This document shows positions 50,687 to 63,845 of a DNA stretch of 64,000 nt, piece by piece. The notes beneath the pieces were generated by a model. It was not told the DNA's origin and ran no database searches. It saw only the letters and a list, made by a program, of their open reading frames with translations. The first letter of the stretch is position 1; each line of letters starts with the position of its first letter. Made by a program: the position numbers and the translations under genes. Source of the stretch: Rhabditoides inermis (lineage: Eukaryota > Nematoda > Chromadorea > Rhabditida > Rhabditidae); NCBI GenBank assembly GCA_963966185.1, contig CAWZYM010000355.1, forward strand, positions 771,001 through 835,000, given 5' to 3'.

Positions 50687-51959
50687 GACACGTTTGGGTG
50701 TGGATGGCGGTCGGCAGCCGCGGCGATTATCCTGGCTAGTGGTCTAGTGGAGAAGATCCCGCCTCGTGAGCGAAACAGTACACAAATGATACTCACTATA
50801 TCGTTCAGATTCGTCTACAACTCGAAGCTGTGCAGGAGGGTGATTCTCAAGATGATCGAGGAAGAAGGACGAGACGGGCTGGCATTTTGGCTGAATCAGC
50901 TAAAATCCAAGAAGTGAGATATAATTTTTTGATTTTGTTTCTGCATGATTTATTCGCTTAGGGCGATCGAGGAACGACCTGGTAAGCCGTCGTCGACCAT
51001 CCAACAACTCCCACGCTTGACAGCCAGATACAAAGTGAGCTATTATGATGGTAGTAAGAGGTCATAATAATCTCTTACAGGTGTACACGTCGATGAGAAG
51101 AAGTGCAGCAAGAACCTCGTTTTGGCTAGGAGGGCCGGATGAGGGAGACACGGATGCAGATCGGTACGCGTTTCATTCCCATTCTCACTCTGACTGAATG
51201 AGAAAATCACGAAAAACGCTGCAGGCAAGACAGAGAAGAACAGAAAAGAGAAAAATATTTGGTAATGCGCACAGTGTTCTTGGAGGTACAAATCGATATT
51301 TTTTTAAGTGCAATCATATAATTTAGGTTTTGGTGAACGTGTTTGAGAACAGGTCAGGAAAAAGAACTGTTCGCCAATTCATACTAGGGAAGGTGAGTGA
51401 TATGTTCGAAAAATGTTTTTTGAACATCATGTTATTGCGGAAATGTTCTAGAAAAAGCCCCAAGACATCCTACCGGACAATAGTCAACAATCGTCCTATT
51501 TTGGCTCTTTGTCGGATTGGACACACGCAGAATGGGAGGTTCGCTTTTCGAATTTAAATTGAATTTAAATTCGAAAAGATCTATTATAACGAACAGATCA
51601 TCTGAAAACTAAATCTTGTCACGAAAAACTTCTAAATTCGTCGAAAAAATCCGAGTTGTGAGTTGTTGTGTATAGGCTATGGAGAAGATGATGGTCTACG
51701 TGGAGCTGCTGGAGAAAGTGGATGACGTCAACGTCGGAAAGCCGACTCGAGCCACCGACAAGGACATGGCAGCGCTGGCACAAGGCCTAGATGATTTCGT
51801 GAGTAGCTAGCTACGGTATACAATACATGTTGAGTCATTTAGGAAGATCAGTTGCGTGACATCCGGGCCAAGACCAATCGAAACCGCCAGGCAACCTCAG
51901 CACAGGAGCAACCTGGTGCAATTTTTAGGAGGTGCGCATTTCAAAAAGAGAGAAGCTGC

Positions 51960-51993
<34 letters not shown>

Positions 51994-53702
51994 AATTTAC
52001 TTCTAGTGTCGTCGACAGAGCTTCGGTGGAACCATTTTCTAGCTGGCCGAAGGAGGTGTGCACTCTAAACCATAGTATAGGCCATTCCCCATTTTCATCG
52101 TACGGCATTATCGCAGGTCGAACCAGACAATGAGGAAATGACGAGAAAATGATGCCATATCAACGACATTTCTCGGTTTTTGTCCTGTATTACTGTACAA
52201 TGAGCAATTTGCGAAATTCGAAAAACAAGCGATTCTCGGGATAAGTCTTGTACACAACATATCCAAAATTCAGCCCTCTAGCTCCACTCCGAAGATAGTT
52301 ATTTCCAAAACAGTTTTCCACTACTGGAATACGCTGTTTCAGGCGTTATCGATTGATATACAATTTAGTTTTACAGTTATCGAAAATCGGAAAACAAGCG
52401 TTTGTTGGGATTTCTACTGGGATGCTACTGTGGAAAACACAAACAAATTGCAACTTTCCGAACAGAGTTATTTCCAAAATCGACCGCATTCTTTGGCGCA
52501 TTCGCATTTAATTTTTCATTCTAATGAAGTCATTTGCATGCGCTTGCGCTGCGAAGAACGCGCAATGAGACCGCTAAGCGAAAATACACCTTTGCCGAAT
52601 GAACTTGGACCGGCGCTAATGCCATCGAAAGGTGTCTGGGAAATATTCGGAAAGGAAATTGCCGTACGATGAACGGGGGGGATGCCCTATAATGTCTAGT
52701 CTCCCATTCTAGCGAACACCTGCTGCTCAGTCTCTGTTGTGCGTGGCATCGGCAGCGAACACGAACATGAGGAAGCACGGTAATGCAATGATAGGGTTGA
52801 GATGATAAACTAGCTATCGTTTAGAGAGCAGCGGTAATCGCCAATACCCGACTCTCGCCTTCGAAGACGTTCCTGCTCGACTTCTTTGCGGCGATGAGCT
52901 CCTGCATGTAAAAGTACAGCAGATACAACTCGCCGATGGCACTTTCCCGTGCAACCCGAGAGGTGAGCGTAGGCGGGGAAAGGGAGAGGAGAGACCGATC
53001 GATAATTGATCAATAGAGTCGTTTTCAGTCCTCAAAGAGAGGCTGCTCGACAAGATGAGAAGAAACGGTATCATCTCGGCGCGAATGCAACGGATGGTGT
53101 TGGCAACGAAAAGGGTAACTAGTGTGTTTTCGAATGCGCATCGTTGTGCCCACTTCAGACGACGCGCGTTCTGCCTGCTGACTTCCGCCACTCTGTCAGC
53201 TTTGGCGGCTGGTCTACCGAGGCGGCTGGTCGCGCTCCCTCTCACCCACGTGCGTTATGATTCCATCATACTATGTACTATCATCTTATCATACTAGCAA
53301 TGTGTTATCGTGTGATGGATGTCTGTTCCAGGCCACATACGGATGCGGTTTGCGGTCGGCGGTAGCCGCAGTAATCCTGGATAGCGGAGAAGACCCCGCT
53401 TCGTAAGCGAAACAGCCGAGGCGGCTGCTCGCGCTCTCTCCCACCCACGTGCGTATCATATATAATTCCATCATACTATGTGTTCCAAACTATTTTTTTT
53501 AGGAACCAGCGTCCCATCGTTCTGGCGAACGGTCACTTCGTCTGTACTCCAGTCCGAACTATAAGTGTCCGAAGGTACGATACCCCATGTAGCTACTGAT
53601 CATCAAGCAGCTGTTTAGTCGTTTCGCAAGCGAGTGAACAAGCTTTTGGAACTTATGGAAATGGAAGAGGAGCTGATGGAAGAAGACGACGTCGACGTGT
53701 AG
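50687..53702 (+). CDS. Uncharacterised multi-exon gene, ends uncertain
   Basis: Exons joined in phase: 50687-50913, 50962-51034, 51081-51163, 51225-51285, 51327-51392, 51452-51538, 51676-51798, 51843-51931, 52007-52055, 52731-52779, 52825-52962 and 53029-53114. After that the phase cannot be resolved (exon near 53158-53249), and the last two exons are about 53504-53574 and 53619-53702 (KLLELMEMEEELMEEDD, stop). Recognisable texture: AIEERPGKPSSTIQQLPRL, AMEKMMVYVELLEKVDD, VKVQQIQLADGTFPCNPR and an acidic tail. No known family is recognised and no ATG is visible in the first exon. The exon at 50962 is nearly duplicated at 49137-49232 (end of the JmjC model), so the two models may be one transcript. 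A local duplication (53217-53290 repeated at 53413-53483) disturbs the 3' end. Confidence 0.45.
52131..52290 (+). repeat. Dispersed repeat R4, copy 2
   Basis: Diverged copy of 42360-42560, same orientation, in an intron of the uncharacterised gene. The longer tail to about 52690 is AT-rich with no exon. Confidence 0.75.
53294..53412 (+). repeat. ~120-bp repeat R3 (pair with 50645-50776)
   Basis: Shares 'atactagcaatgtg', 'cgtgtgatggatgtctgttc', 'gcggtcggc', 'tcctgg' and 'gagcgaaacag'-type phrases with 50645-50776. One copy lies in the first exon of the uncharacterised model, the other in a late intron, which casts doubt on the coding status of that first exon. Confidence 0.75.
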
Positions 53703-54184
53703 ACACCTAATGTTGTTCCCCGCATTCAACATAGAGTATCAGTATCGTCCAAATTGTGTTAATTTTTAATAAATCACTGTCATCGATGAAAGACGAGTGA
53801 CCAAGACACATAACCGATCACATTGAAACAAAATACAAATGTGGAATCTCAAATCACAATCATCTGGAACCGAAACACAAAACAACATCATAAAACATTA
53901 ATGATCTCATCTTTTTATCTCTTAATTTAAAATACAATGAATCGGAAAAATTACGGCCCGCCCAAACACTCACCAAGAACAAAAATGCAAAAGAACACAG
54001 AAAACACGCGAAAGAATAGATGTCCTTATAAATATAAACTTTTAATATTAAGTTGTAATAGTTTAAGTTGGCAGACTGCTTCTCACTTTCTTTTCATCCA
54101 CTTGAGTCGCCTGCGGACTACCACACGAGTCTCGCTGTTCACGGCCTGGAAGAGAACTCTCTCGCCCTCCCTCTCTCTCTCTCC

Positions 54185-54217
<33 letters not shown>

Positions 54218-54424
54218 TCTCCCCTTCCCTCTCTCTCTCACCTCTCTCGCTTTCTCTATCCCTCCCCCTCCCCCTCTCTCTCCCCTCTTTCTCTCCCCCC
54301 CTCTCTATCCCCCCTTTCTCTCTCCCCTCTCTCTCTCCCCCCCATCTCTGATCTTTCTCTCCCCCTTTCTCTCATAAAAGGCTGACAGTTTTTGTGTCTA
54401 TTTCGTCCAAAATCGAAATCGTGC

Positions 54425-54472
<48 letters not shown>

Positions 54473-57368
54473 TTTTCTTGTGGCTATTGTTTGCCTCATT
54501 TCAAATTGAAATCAAAAAACATGGAATATTATAAACCAATTGCAGAGTCGTCATTATGTTTATGTATAGCACAATTAAACAAAACGGGCTGATTCGTACA
54601 GACATGATTACATTCACCGTCTGGAGAGTAACAAGTACTTTAACATGCTCCTTAGCAAAAACGACCAATGGCAACATTTATCAAGAGGCCCTTGGCTATC
54701 GAATGAGCACAATTTCGTTCAAATTGAAGCGGATGACCTGAGACTGATGACTCCGGATTGTCGGACGGTGTTCATGGTCTGATGACAGGAGTCGAAACCA
54801 TGTTCACCACTTCTATATCTCTCTCTTTCCCTTTTCAATTGTTTTCTAATGATCCCTTGTAAGCGGCATAATCTTCTTGCCAATGAATTCAAAGTCGACA
54901 CGAGGGAGTTTATGTCCTAAAATTGTTTTAATACATAGAGTTTTCCAAACTCTTACCTAACGGACATCTTCTACATATAACGTCTGGACAATCGTTGCAG
55001 TGGGGAAATACCCTGAAAATTTCTCAGGAAATATAATTCAGGAAATGAGTCTGTTCGGGAGGGTCAGTAACACGGAAGTGTCAGTGTCAGTTTCTCGAAG
55101 TGTCAGTTCTATCCGAGTGTCAGTAGTAATATAAGGTCAGGAAATGAGTTTGGAATAAATAAAATTAAAACACAGCAGAACTTACTCTGATAAGTGACAG
55201 GCACTTCATATGTACAAGTGAGCCAGTGGTTTGCGGTCACAGAAATGGAAAGACCGCAGAATAAGAGAAGGCACTATTTGATCGCCATCCTATAGACTTC
55301 TGGTCACTGAATTCGAAGTCGACACGAGGGAGTTTATGTCCTAAATGTGTTTTTTTTTAATACATACAGTTTTCCAAATGCTTATTATGTAAAATAAAAT
55401 ACAAATTATTAGTTGTAAAAATTGAGAAATTGTTTCATTATCAACAATCTGCAACGCCTTTTATACGCAGAAGTTGCTGGATTGTTGCGGGTGTGCCGCT
55501 ATGTTGAATACAAATGTCAATCAAAATTTATATCAATCCAAAGTGCCTGTCAATCCAAAATGAGTATCCTGATCGCCTGCGTTTGGCCTTCATATGCAAT
55601 GCTTCGATCATGCTCTTTATCAGCCGGAAATTATGTGCTTGGTCTCTGTTAGCTACAAACTACGCACACAAAGTGAAGCAGAATCACTCTCTTTAAGAAG
55701 AGATAAGAAGTAGATGCTTCATCAATCTGCCAACAAATCGTATGCACGAAAAAAAGCTAAATAAAAAAGAAGAAAATAAAATATGAAAAAGCCTTATGGC
55801 AAAAAAATTGTAATCCAAACGTTTCCATATGCCATTGTTGAATAGCTATCTTTAATTATACAGCGTTTATGTTCTGCATGAAGTTCATCATTTTTGGCAA
55901 TTTAATTCAGAGCGACAGTACTGATACATTCGAATACGGTAATTGTAATTGAAATGAATAGGAATAAAACAGGGATGGCATAACCAAAAGAGGTAAAAAA
56001 ACATAACTTTTTTTCGGTTGATCTTATTCATTTTGCGGTCATCGAATGATGGTTGGAAATATGGGATGGATTATGGACAGAACAGAATGGAATATCACTA
56101 AATGATTCGAACCTGAATGATGTTTTCTTGACACAGTCAGCTTCGTTGTCCCTTGTCTCATCTCTCTCACATTCCTTTTTTTTTTGCTTTGCCAATGACG
56201 GAAGCCAGCTTCGATCGCACAAGTAGCAAGTTCGAAATTGTATGCACAAGTATACAAGTAACAAAAAGATTCATTCATTCATGTTCATTCCAAAGATATC
56301 AATCGTATTATACATGATAAGACAGTACAATATATGATTGTTGCAAGTGATAGTTCTCTGCAATCGACGTATCTCTTCATTCATCGTCTTTTCACCATCG
56401 CGAGTCCCCGCCGTCCCACCCACAACACACACTCACACATCCCGCAAAACCTGAAATTATGATTGTTTTTATGAAAATTATGATTGTGATTGAAATTATG
56501 AATGTTCAGAGTATCCCAACATCATGTTGACTAGTTTCATTTAAAATTTCAATGAAAATAGTGAAATTTTCATTGAAATGGTGAAGTTTTCAATTAAATT
56601 GAATAGGAAAGATGAAATTTTCACACTTTTCTATCATGATGAAAACCGGTGAGTACAAACACTAGTTTCCTTCTTTGAAAGCAAATAACTGGCAATAGCT
56701 TGCAACTGTCTAGACTAGGAAAAGCGCGCCCAGTCGCACATTCTATGTATAAGAAGATCGTTTCATTACGGACAACCGCAAAACGATTTCCAAAAAAATC
56801 GTTGTTAGAGAAGCAAGTTTACCTATCTTTTTTTATTTATTATTTCATGATTCAGTGATATTTTCTGACTGAATCTAGATCCGCCTTCACTATCTAATAA
56901 ACCCTTATCGTGAGTTGGCAACCGTCATAAAACGTTATCAGCCAATAGCCAGCACACCCCTGTCACCGTGGATTTAAATCTTATCAAACAAAACACTTTC
57001 AAATTTCACGTACTTGAAAATCAAGAACTATTGAGCATTATGCATTTGTTTACAACGTGTTTAACTTCTGTTTCGGTTGCCTTGATATTTTCGTTGATTG
57101 ATGCTAATTATTTCTTCTTAAAAAGAAAAATAAGTTTGTATTTAACAACGTGTTTAATATCTGTTCAAATTAATCATTCGAACCAGATGTGTTTTGATAG
57201 ATGTTTTCGTTGATTTATAGATTTATTCATTTCAACAAGCCGTCATAAAAACTTTTCTTGATTTATATTAGTATCACTTTTCACTATCCCGACTACATAA
57301 TATTTTGTGCGACTTATTGATACGACAATGCGACTTTGCAGATTTCAGCGAAGGCATTTTTCGTTCGC
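53703..57368. other. Gene-poor spacer with repeats
   Basis: No exon is supported on either strand. It contains a CT tract (54170-54370), a GA tract (54427-54470), the 255-bp repeat R5 (54485-54740), a ~70-bp repeat pair (54884-54955 and 55308-55385, 'cgacacgagggagtttatgt') and AT-rich sequence. The last ~30 bp carry TTTGCAG|ATTTCAG, a likely trans-splice acceptor for the Kelch gene. Confidence 0.6.
54485..54740 (+). repeat. Dispersed repeat R5, plus copy
   Basis: About 255 bp repeated in inverted orientation at 62963-63222 at roughly 90% identity. It contains 'ccaattgcagagtcgtcatt', 'aattaaacaaaacgggctga', 'ttcaccgtctggagagtaac' and 'gcggatgacctgagac'. Each copy sits beside a CT/GA microsatellite. 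A short open frame is shared (KQNGLIR.DMITFTVWRVTS), but this can be explained by DNA identity. Confidence 0.85.
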
Positions 57369-59243
57369 ATGGATATAAAGGACTGTGAAGAGTTCTTGTC
57401 TCGACTCAATCAACAGAGAATGTAAGTCTCATAGTTCATACTGTTGTTAACTACCAGCTTTGTTTAGTGACGCTGAAGGATGTGATGTGAATCTCGTTTC
57501 CCTTCGCGATGGGAAAGAAGTGAGTGTCAACTGATTCGTGTGGTTTGAAAATATGATATTCAGTTCATGGCTCACTGGAATGTGCTCACAGCTGCCTCTC
57601 CGCATTTCAAACGTGTCTTCCAATCGGATTTCAAGGAGACCATTGTCGGAAAGATCGAACTGGTAATACATTAAGATTTGCAAAAAAACGCACAGACTGA
57701 ATTGAAACAGGACATGGGCGGTGACATCATCGAGATTCTTCTGAAATACATGTATACATACGACATTGAAATCGGTTAGTAAATTTTGAAAACAACTTAA
57801 GTTCTCCGCTTCTTTTAGACGAGTCGATAGCTTCTCGCCTTTTCCCGGAAGCTGCTTATCTGCAGCTGAACAGGCTAAAGGAACGATGTGCCAAGTGAGT
57901 GATTTGAGACAGGTCGAGAGGTCAATGGGTGTTGCAGGTTTCTATTGGCTAATGTGACTCCTTCGAACTGCATTGAGGTGTGGTCGCTCGCAAGTCTCCA
58001 CTCCTGCGAGGAGATGAAGGCTCTTGCATGGAAGATGATGTGCCACAACTTCGAGTCAGTATTGTGTCATTCGTTACTTTGTTGTTCCGCATTCGTTGGA
58101 GAGGCATGCTAAGCGTGTGTTTTGAGTTCCATCATCGATTCCCACGAGTTTCTCGGTCTTGACAAAATGGTCCTGATCACTGTTCTCGCAGGTATGTATG
58201 TACGGTTCTCACTGCTGAGTGCTCATTTTGATGTAACCTTCCAGACAAGTCTCTCCGCTGTCGGGAGTCGAGTGTGTTTTCTGGAGTGTGCAACTGGGTT
58301 CGAGCCGATTCGGAAAACAGAAAGCAGCACATGAAAGAGTTAGTTTTTTTTCTTCAAAAAACAAAATGGTTGGTTTCTCGTCATCACAAAGATGGTCATG
58401 ACATGTTCAGGACGAAATCACTCATAAAAACGTAACAAAAAAATTGACTTGGGGAGTTGAAATTGAACACATATCCTCGAGTGCGTTTGTTCCCCCATAA
58501 GTATTCGATCTCATTAATCTCATCACAGACTTCTCTCGCTGGTCCGTCTCTCTTGTCTGGAAAAGTACTATCTGCTGAACACAGTAGGCAGTGAGCCTCT
58601 CGTCACAGATGATAAGGAGTGCTTCCAGATCTACATTGACAGCATCAAGGTATTGTTTCGAAATTACAACGCCGGTTGGTTTGGGTTATCCCTATAGACG
58701 CGCTAAAATGTACTGCAGACGTCTTTATGCAAAGTTATCATAAACGCAATTATAGATTTCCTTGACTGGTGGACTGAGCATGTTACAAATAGTCTGGAAC
58801 CGTTGAAACGAAATCTCTATGGGATCTGTGAAGCGAGTTCTGTTTCCGGGCGCGCCCGTCCCGCATCCGAGTAACAGGGTAATCGGCAGCGGGACGTTTT
58901 CGAGGGGAGTAGCGGTGACGCGCACTCGCCAGGCCCGCCCCGCCCCTTCGCTGTGCAGTCAGCTCGCTCGTGTGCGGTATCGATCGATCGCCTGGGCTCA
59001 TGGCAGCTGTCAGTAGTGAAGGTAGACTGTGAAGGCACCAGCAAAAGGCACAACAGATTGAGATGTCAAATATACAGTACAGTCAGAGCAATGTGAACCA
59101 CATGTCCTCGAACCATGCTCTCGTTTCTATCCCCACTCTCCAAAAAGACATACTCTCTCCGCACTGTCATCGGTCTACTCCTCTTCTATCGCTCATGCCC
59201 ATTTAGTGCATTAATCCTCACGCGTCTTGACTCTCCGCAATCA

Positions 59244-59289
<46 letters not shown>

Positions 59290-62200
59290 TCGAGGTCTCT
59301 TGATCGAGAGTCGACTTCTTCCATACCCTGCCGATAGCTTGCTTCAGGCGGAATGGTTCTCGTGAGCCATGGCCTCATTTCTCTCACCACTCTCCACCTA
59401 CAACACACACTCTCTTTCTCTCAAACAATCACTTGTTCTTTTTCTCGCAACGCCTGACTAACGTACTATCAATTAGAGAAGCAATTAGAAACAGTTTTCG
59501 CTAAAATATGTCAGTAAAGAACATGTTAGAACCGTCTATCGATGCAACGTTATGTGAGGAGACTGACCGATGAGAACCATGGTACATGTTACTCGCATTG
59601 TAATACGATCATCCGCGAAATATGCAGTTTATATAATAGTGCTCAGACAAGAAGCGTATAGAAACTACGCCTTCGCATAGTTTCCATAACCCACATTCTC
59701 ATTGTATGTCAAACCATTCATACGAACGTAACATGAACAAGTTGACAAAACATTCACATCACAGTTGTTCAGAGAGAAAGTTTGTGTTAGTATTAGTAAT
59801 CGTAATTCGAATTCGTTCAATTAAAGGCACGCATTTAAACTTTAAATGCATGCGCTTGTTGCATTAGGATAACACAAACACGTCTTTTTATGCTAGTACT
59901 TTTAGAATATATTGTAGAACATATTAGAACATATTGTTCTCTTTTCCGACGGTGATGCGCTGTCTCCTGAAAGCCGCTTCTTCTTAAGAGATCAGTTTTT
60001 GATTGTTCAGACTATTATGATGACTGCTCCCGACTTGTCTTGCAACCGTGGAATGGCTTTGAAGGCGAGTGGGCCGTGGAAAGATGGACCGCCGCTGACT
60101 GTGGAAATGTGAGTATATTTGAATAACTTTAGACTTTGAATCACCATTTGGTTATTTTGCACACTCTTTTTTCAGGAATAACTGTTCATGTGTAGTATTT
60201 GGCACGGAGATCTACGCTGCCTCTAAGAAAATGGCTGTTCTGTCACAAGGTGCGTGTTTCAAACGGTTTTCGACATGGTTACTATTTGAATGTGCAGGCA
60301 CCTGGCGTCTGATCTCCCCTCCTTCGGATGACCCCGTCTGGAAGTTGTGTGTTGTCGCGGATTCCATGTATGCGATCGGAGTCGTCTCTCGAAAGTGAGT
60401 TCATTTGTTTCGCGAACTCTAAATTTCGTGTGTAAACTACGACTACCACGTGAAAGAAAAAAAAGGTGTAGAAAACCTCTCGTGAAGTTGTGTATTTCGT
60501 AGTGAGAAATACCGAAAAGTCGCGTAGATGCACTAACGCACACTTCTAGAACCAAAAATTTGTCTGCTCATATAACTATCAGTGATTAAATAGTGTGCTT
60601 TGTTTTGTGCGTACGGAGTGTTCTACGCAACATTTCAGTATTTTTACGAAAGACAAACCTTCGCGAGGCGTTTTCTACATGTTATGTTCATTTTTAGAAT
60701 ATAGTTTTTTTTAATGAAAAGGGACTGTATTTTCGCGTATTTTCATGTAGCAGTCGTAGTTTACACACGATTTAGAGTGGTACGTTCCTTCAAAACTCTG
60801 TGGTATTAGGAAATAACACCAGACACGACACCACATTGTGAACCAACATTACACCACAGAATCCTTGTGTCGACACTATATTGTTGTGTCTGGTATCTGG
60901 GGTCATTTCCTAATTGCCACGTGTTGTTTTAGTCGAAACGTGTACAAGTTCGAGAAGGAATCGGAGACATGGACACTCGTACACAGTGCTGTCGGAAAAA
61001 AGTGAGTTCTGTATACTCTTCTCCCGATTCTTATTTATAATAGTCTCTCATTTAGCTCAGGATTTTTCGTTGAAAACATTATCCTGGACAGTTACGATAC
61101 AGTATACTGAATGCATTGAAGATTTTCATTGGCGTTCACATCGCAGTATCTCTCACATGACCACTTGGCAAAGTGGTAACGCTCTGCAAGCAGTTATCCG
61201 CGGGTTCGATCTTGGGTATCCACAAAAAGTTTTGTCAAATTGAAAACACCATTCAAAAGATTCTGATAATTGTCTAACCACCCTAATGTCTCTCGTAAAA
61301 AGAGTGGAACTCATTTGCTGGCCGAGTGGAACTCATTTGCTATATTAATGTTGTTTCATGTTTCATTCTCACCTTACTGGCTCACTTTCCTTTGCGGACC
61401 AGTAGGCATTTTTTTTTTCGCTTCAGAACTAGATATGCGAATATGAGAAACTATATTTCATACTTGCTTTTCAGTGGTGGCATCGTTTCCGCTACTGTCT
61501 TCGATGACCGAATCTGTGTGGCCGACCAGAGCACCCGAACTATCGAGACATTCGACCTCAGTCATGCCGGTAGAATTTCTTTCTTCATAGTCATAGTTAT
61601 AGTTCCATTTATTATGTCAATTATCAATGCGCAGAATCTGGATTTGTCCGTCTGTGCGCGTTCCCTGCTGGTCTGGATGATAACTTTCCGCTGTGCGCGG
61701 TAGATGGTCGTCTGATGACTGTCGGAGGAAAGCCCTATACGAACCAGGTATCTACAGTCGCCGGACGGACTATTTCATCGCGATATTGATTGATACAACC
61801 ACGGATATGTAACACTAAGGGTTTGGTTCCTTCTTGTCGGGATCCGACTTGTAGGAGGGGTGGTGTGCTTGGTCTCACGCTTAGGTTTTTAGGTTGACGT
61901 TGCGACAGCCATTGTAGAAAATGTATGTACTCGGCAGGTTCAACGCCGTGCTCCGAGGATTCCTCCAAATTGCAAAGCCAGCAGCGAACATGTAGCGGGT
62001 ACCGTTGATCTAGTAATTCTCCACGTAGACCGGGCTTGGCGGGTGCGACGGGGAAATGATGGAATCCTTAGAACAACGGGAAAATGAGACAGCGGGCGCG
62101 CTAACCGTATGCGTCTCTCCTCTCCCCATAGTTTTTCCGCGCGTGAATTCAAATATTTTGCCGTCAATAGGAGCCTAAATCCCGAGCACTGTACCACATG

Positions 62201-62471
62201 CTTGTTCATGTCACTCTGATTCAAGATCGAGATCCAATGCAAAGCGTGAATGTTGCAGGTCAATGTGTTCGACCCGCACACTGATTCTTGGAAGAACGAA
62301 GCCTCGCTCGACAAGGTAGGTTTCAGAATGTGTCTTATTTTTCATGGTTCTCTTTTAGAATCTTGCCTACATTGCGGCGACTGCGTTCGATGGACGTCCA
62401 GTAATTGCTGGTGGATTCAACGGCGAACAAAACAAGATGGCGAAGGTGAGAGAGAGGGGGAGGGAGTGAAG

Positions 62472-62508
<37 letters not shown>

Positions 62509-62744
62509 TTGTGTACACATACTATCTTCCGAACTATGTTGTGTAGATGCTTCTGAAAGGTGTGTGGACCCCGCTGCCGTCTCTTCAATCGGGGCGCTCC
62601 GGCTCCGACATCGTATTGCTAGGCAAAGTTTGTTTCCTTCTCAACTCGACAAAACGTTCATTGTTGTAGACACTGTACGTGATTGGCGGATATGGGTATG
62701 CTGCTTCGTCATTCGTGGAGATGCTCCGTCTCGAGGAGGAGTGA
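57369..62744 (+). CDS. BTB-BACK-Kelch protein (Kelch-like)
   Basis: Nineteen exons are all in phase (528 aa): 57369-57421, 57468-57519, 57564-57662, 57711-57774, 57819-57894, 57938-58054, 58127-58191, 58245-58338, 58529-58649, 60011-60108, 60176-60249, 60298-60394, 60933-61001, 61475-61569, 61635-61747, 62259-62315, 62359-62445, 62547-62627 and 62670-62744. The BTB domain spans about residues 1-120 (AEGCDVNLVSLRDGKEFMAH, ASPHFKRVF, ILLKYMYTYDIEI). BACK follows (NCIEVWSLASLHSCEEMK, then CNWVRADSENRKQHMKE). Kelch repeats follow from about 245 (RLMTVGGKPYTNQVNVFDPH, GRPVIAGGFNGEQN, LYVIGGYGYAASS). The N-terminus is shorter than in most KLHL proteins. Established: such proteins are usually substrate adaptors for Cullin-3 ubiquitin ligases; others bind actin. 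The substrate is not predictable here. The ATG lies 28 nt after TTTGCAG. Confidence 0.92.
58650..60010. other. Large Kelch intron (1.36 kb)
   Basis: Holds a palindrome-rich GC stretch (58830-59000) and a CT tract (59246-59285). The rest is AT-rich, with no exon seen on either strand. It separates the BTB-BACK half from the Kelch half of the gene. Confidence 0.6.
60395..60920. mobile_element. Foldback element F3 (Kelch intron) plus small CAGACACC hairpin
   Basis: The inverted repeat 'actctaaatttcgtgtgtaa' plus 'actacgac' (about 60408) pairs with 'gtcgtagtttacacacgat' plus 'ttagagtgg' (about 60757-60783). This is the same family as 31255-31795. Directly after it, 60810-60918 is a second foldback: 'aggaaataacaccagacac' and '..tgtctggtatctggggtca' with 'tttcct'. 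That phrase also occurs at 3260-3285. Confidence 0.7.
61158..61228 (+). other. tRNA-like SINE relic
   Basis: Box A-like TTGGCAAAGTGGTAACGC and box B-like GGTTCGATC about 30 nt apart in a Kelch intron. No acceptor stem forms. Confidence 0.4.
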
Positions 62745-63788
62745 AGAGGGCGCGACATCCGCATCGGAGAAGCGCGAAGTGGATTGATTGAAACACTGTT
62801 GCGTCGAATTGTTGTCCTCGTCTCGTTATGTATCATTTTGGTGAATAGATGTATCATTTTGGTGAATCGTTTGAAGTGTTTATTCGAAGAATTCTGGCTA
62901 TTGAAATGAGAGTATCGTATATCGGCATTCAAGAAGACTATGCCGCTTACATGGGATATGTCTCAGGTCATCCGCTTTAATTTGAACGAAACTGTGCTCA
63001 TTCGATAGCCAAAGGGGCCTCCTGATGAATTTTGCCATTGGTCGTTTTTGCTAAGGAGCATGTTGAAGTACTTGTTACTCTCCAGACGGTGAATGTAATC
63101 ATGTCTCTACGAATCAGCCCGTTTTGTTTAATTGTGTTATTCATAAACATAATGACGACTCTGCAATTGGTTTGTAATATTCCATTTTTTTTTATTTCTA
63201 TTTGAAATGAGACAAACAATAACTTGTTGGTCGAGTAGAAGGCAAGACAATAATACCGAAGAGGTGTGAACTGACATCGAACCCCATCTATTTGTCTTTC
63301 TCTCTCTCTCTCTCTCTCTCACGCTCTCTCTCTCTCTCTCTCACCTTCACTTCCCTCTCTCCCCTGTACTCTGGCTCGTGCTCATCATGCATGAACGTAT
63401 TCGAAACTAGCAGATCGCGCACCGTCCTGAAATGAATTATCGATTTATTGATTTCTATCGATTATGACTGACAAGCTAATTCACAAGCTGTGACTAACAA
63501 GTTAAGAGTAGCAGTAGCTGCTTTTGCGCAGACATTGTCCAGTTTAAAAAAATCGCGATTTATTTTGCCAGTGAAAGATAATACGTTATACGTTTCAGCG
63601 ATTGTTTATACTGCTGCAGTCTAGCTGTTTACTAATTGAGTTCTCCAATAGTTAAAAATAGCAATTAAGTACTTTAGAGAAAAAGGAAGAAAGAGACTCA
63701 CTTCTTGATTCCATCCACTGATCGCGATTCTAGAGCCTAGAGCGTTGGCGGGAGATGCTAACAACCGCCCTGAAACGCTCTCTCTCTC

Positions 63789-63845
<57 letters not shown>

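Noticed and set aside
50687..50760. UFSP/papain-like Cys motif (FGCGWR)
   Set aside because: Superficial likeness only; the block is part of a ~120-bp repeat also found at 53294, and no other protease motif is present.
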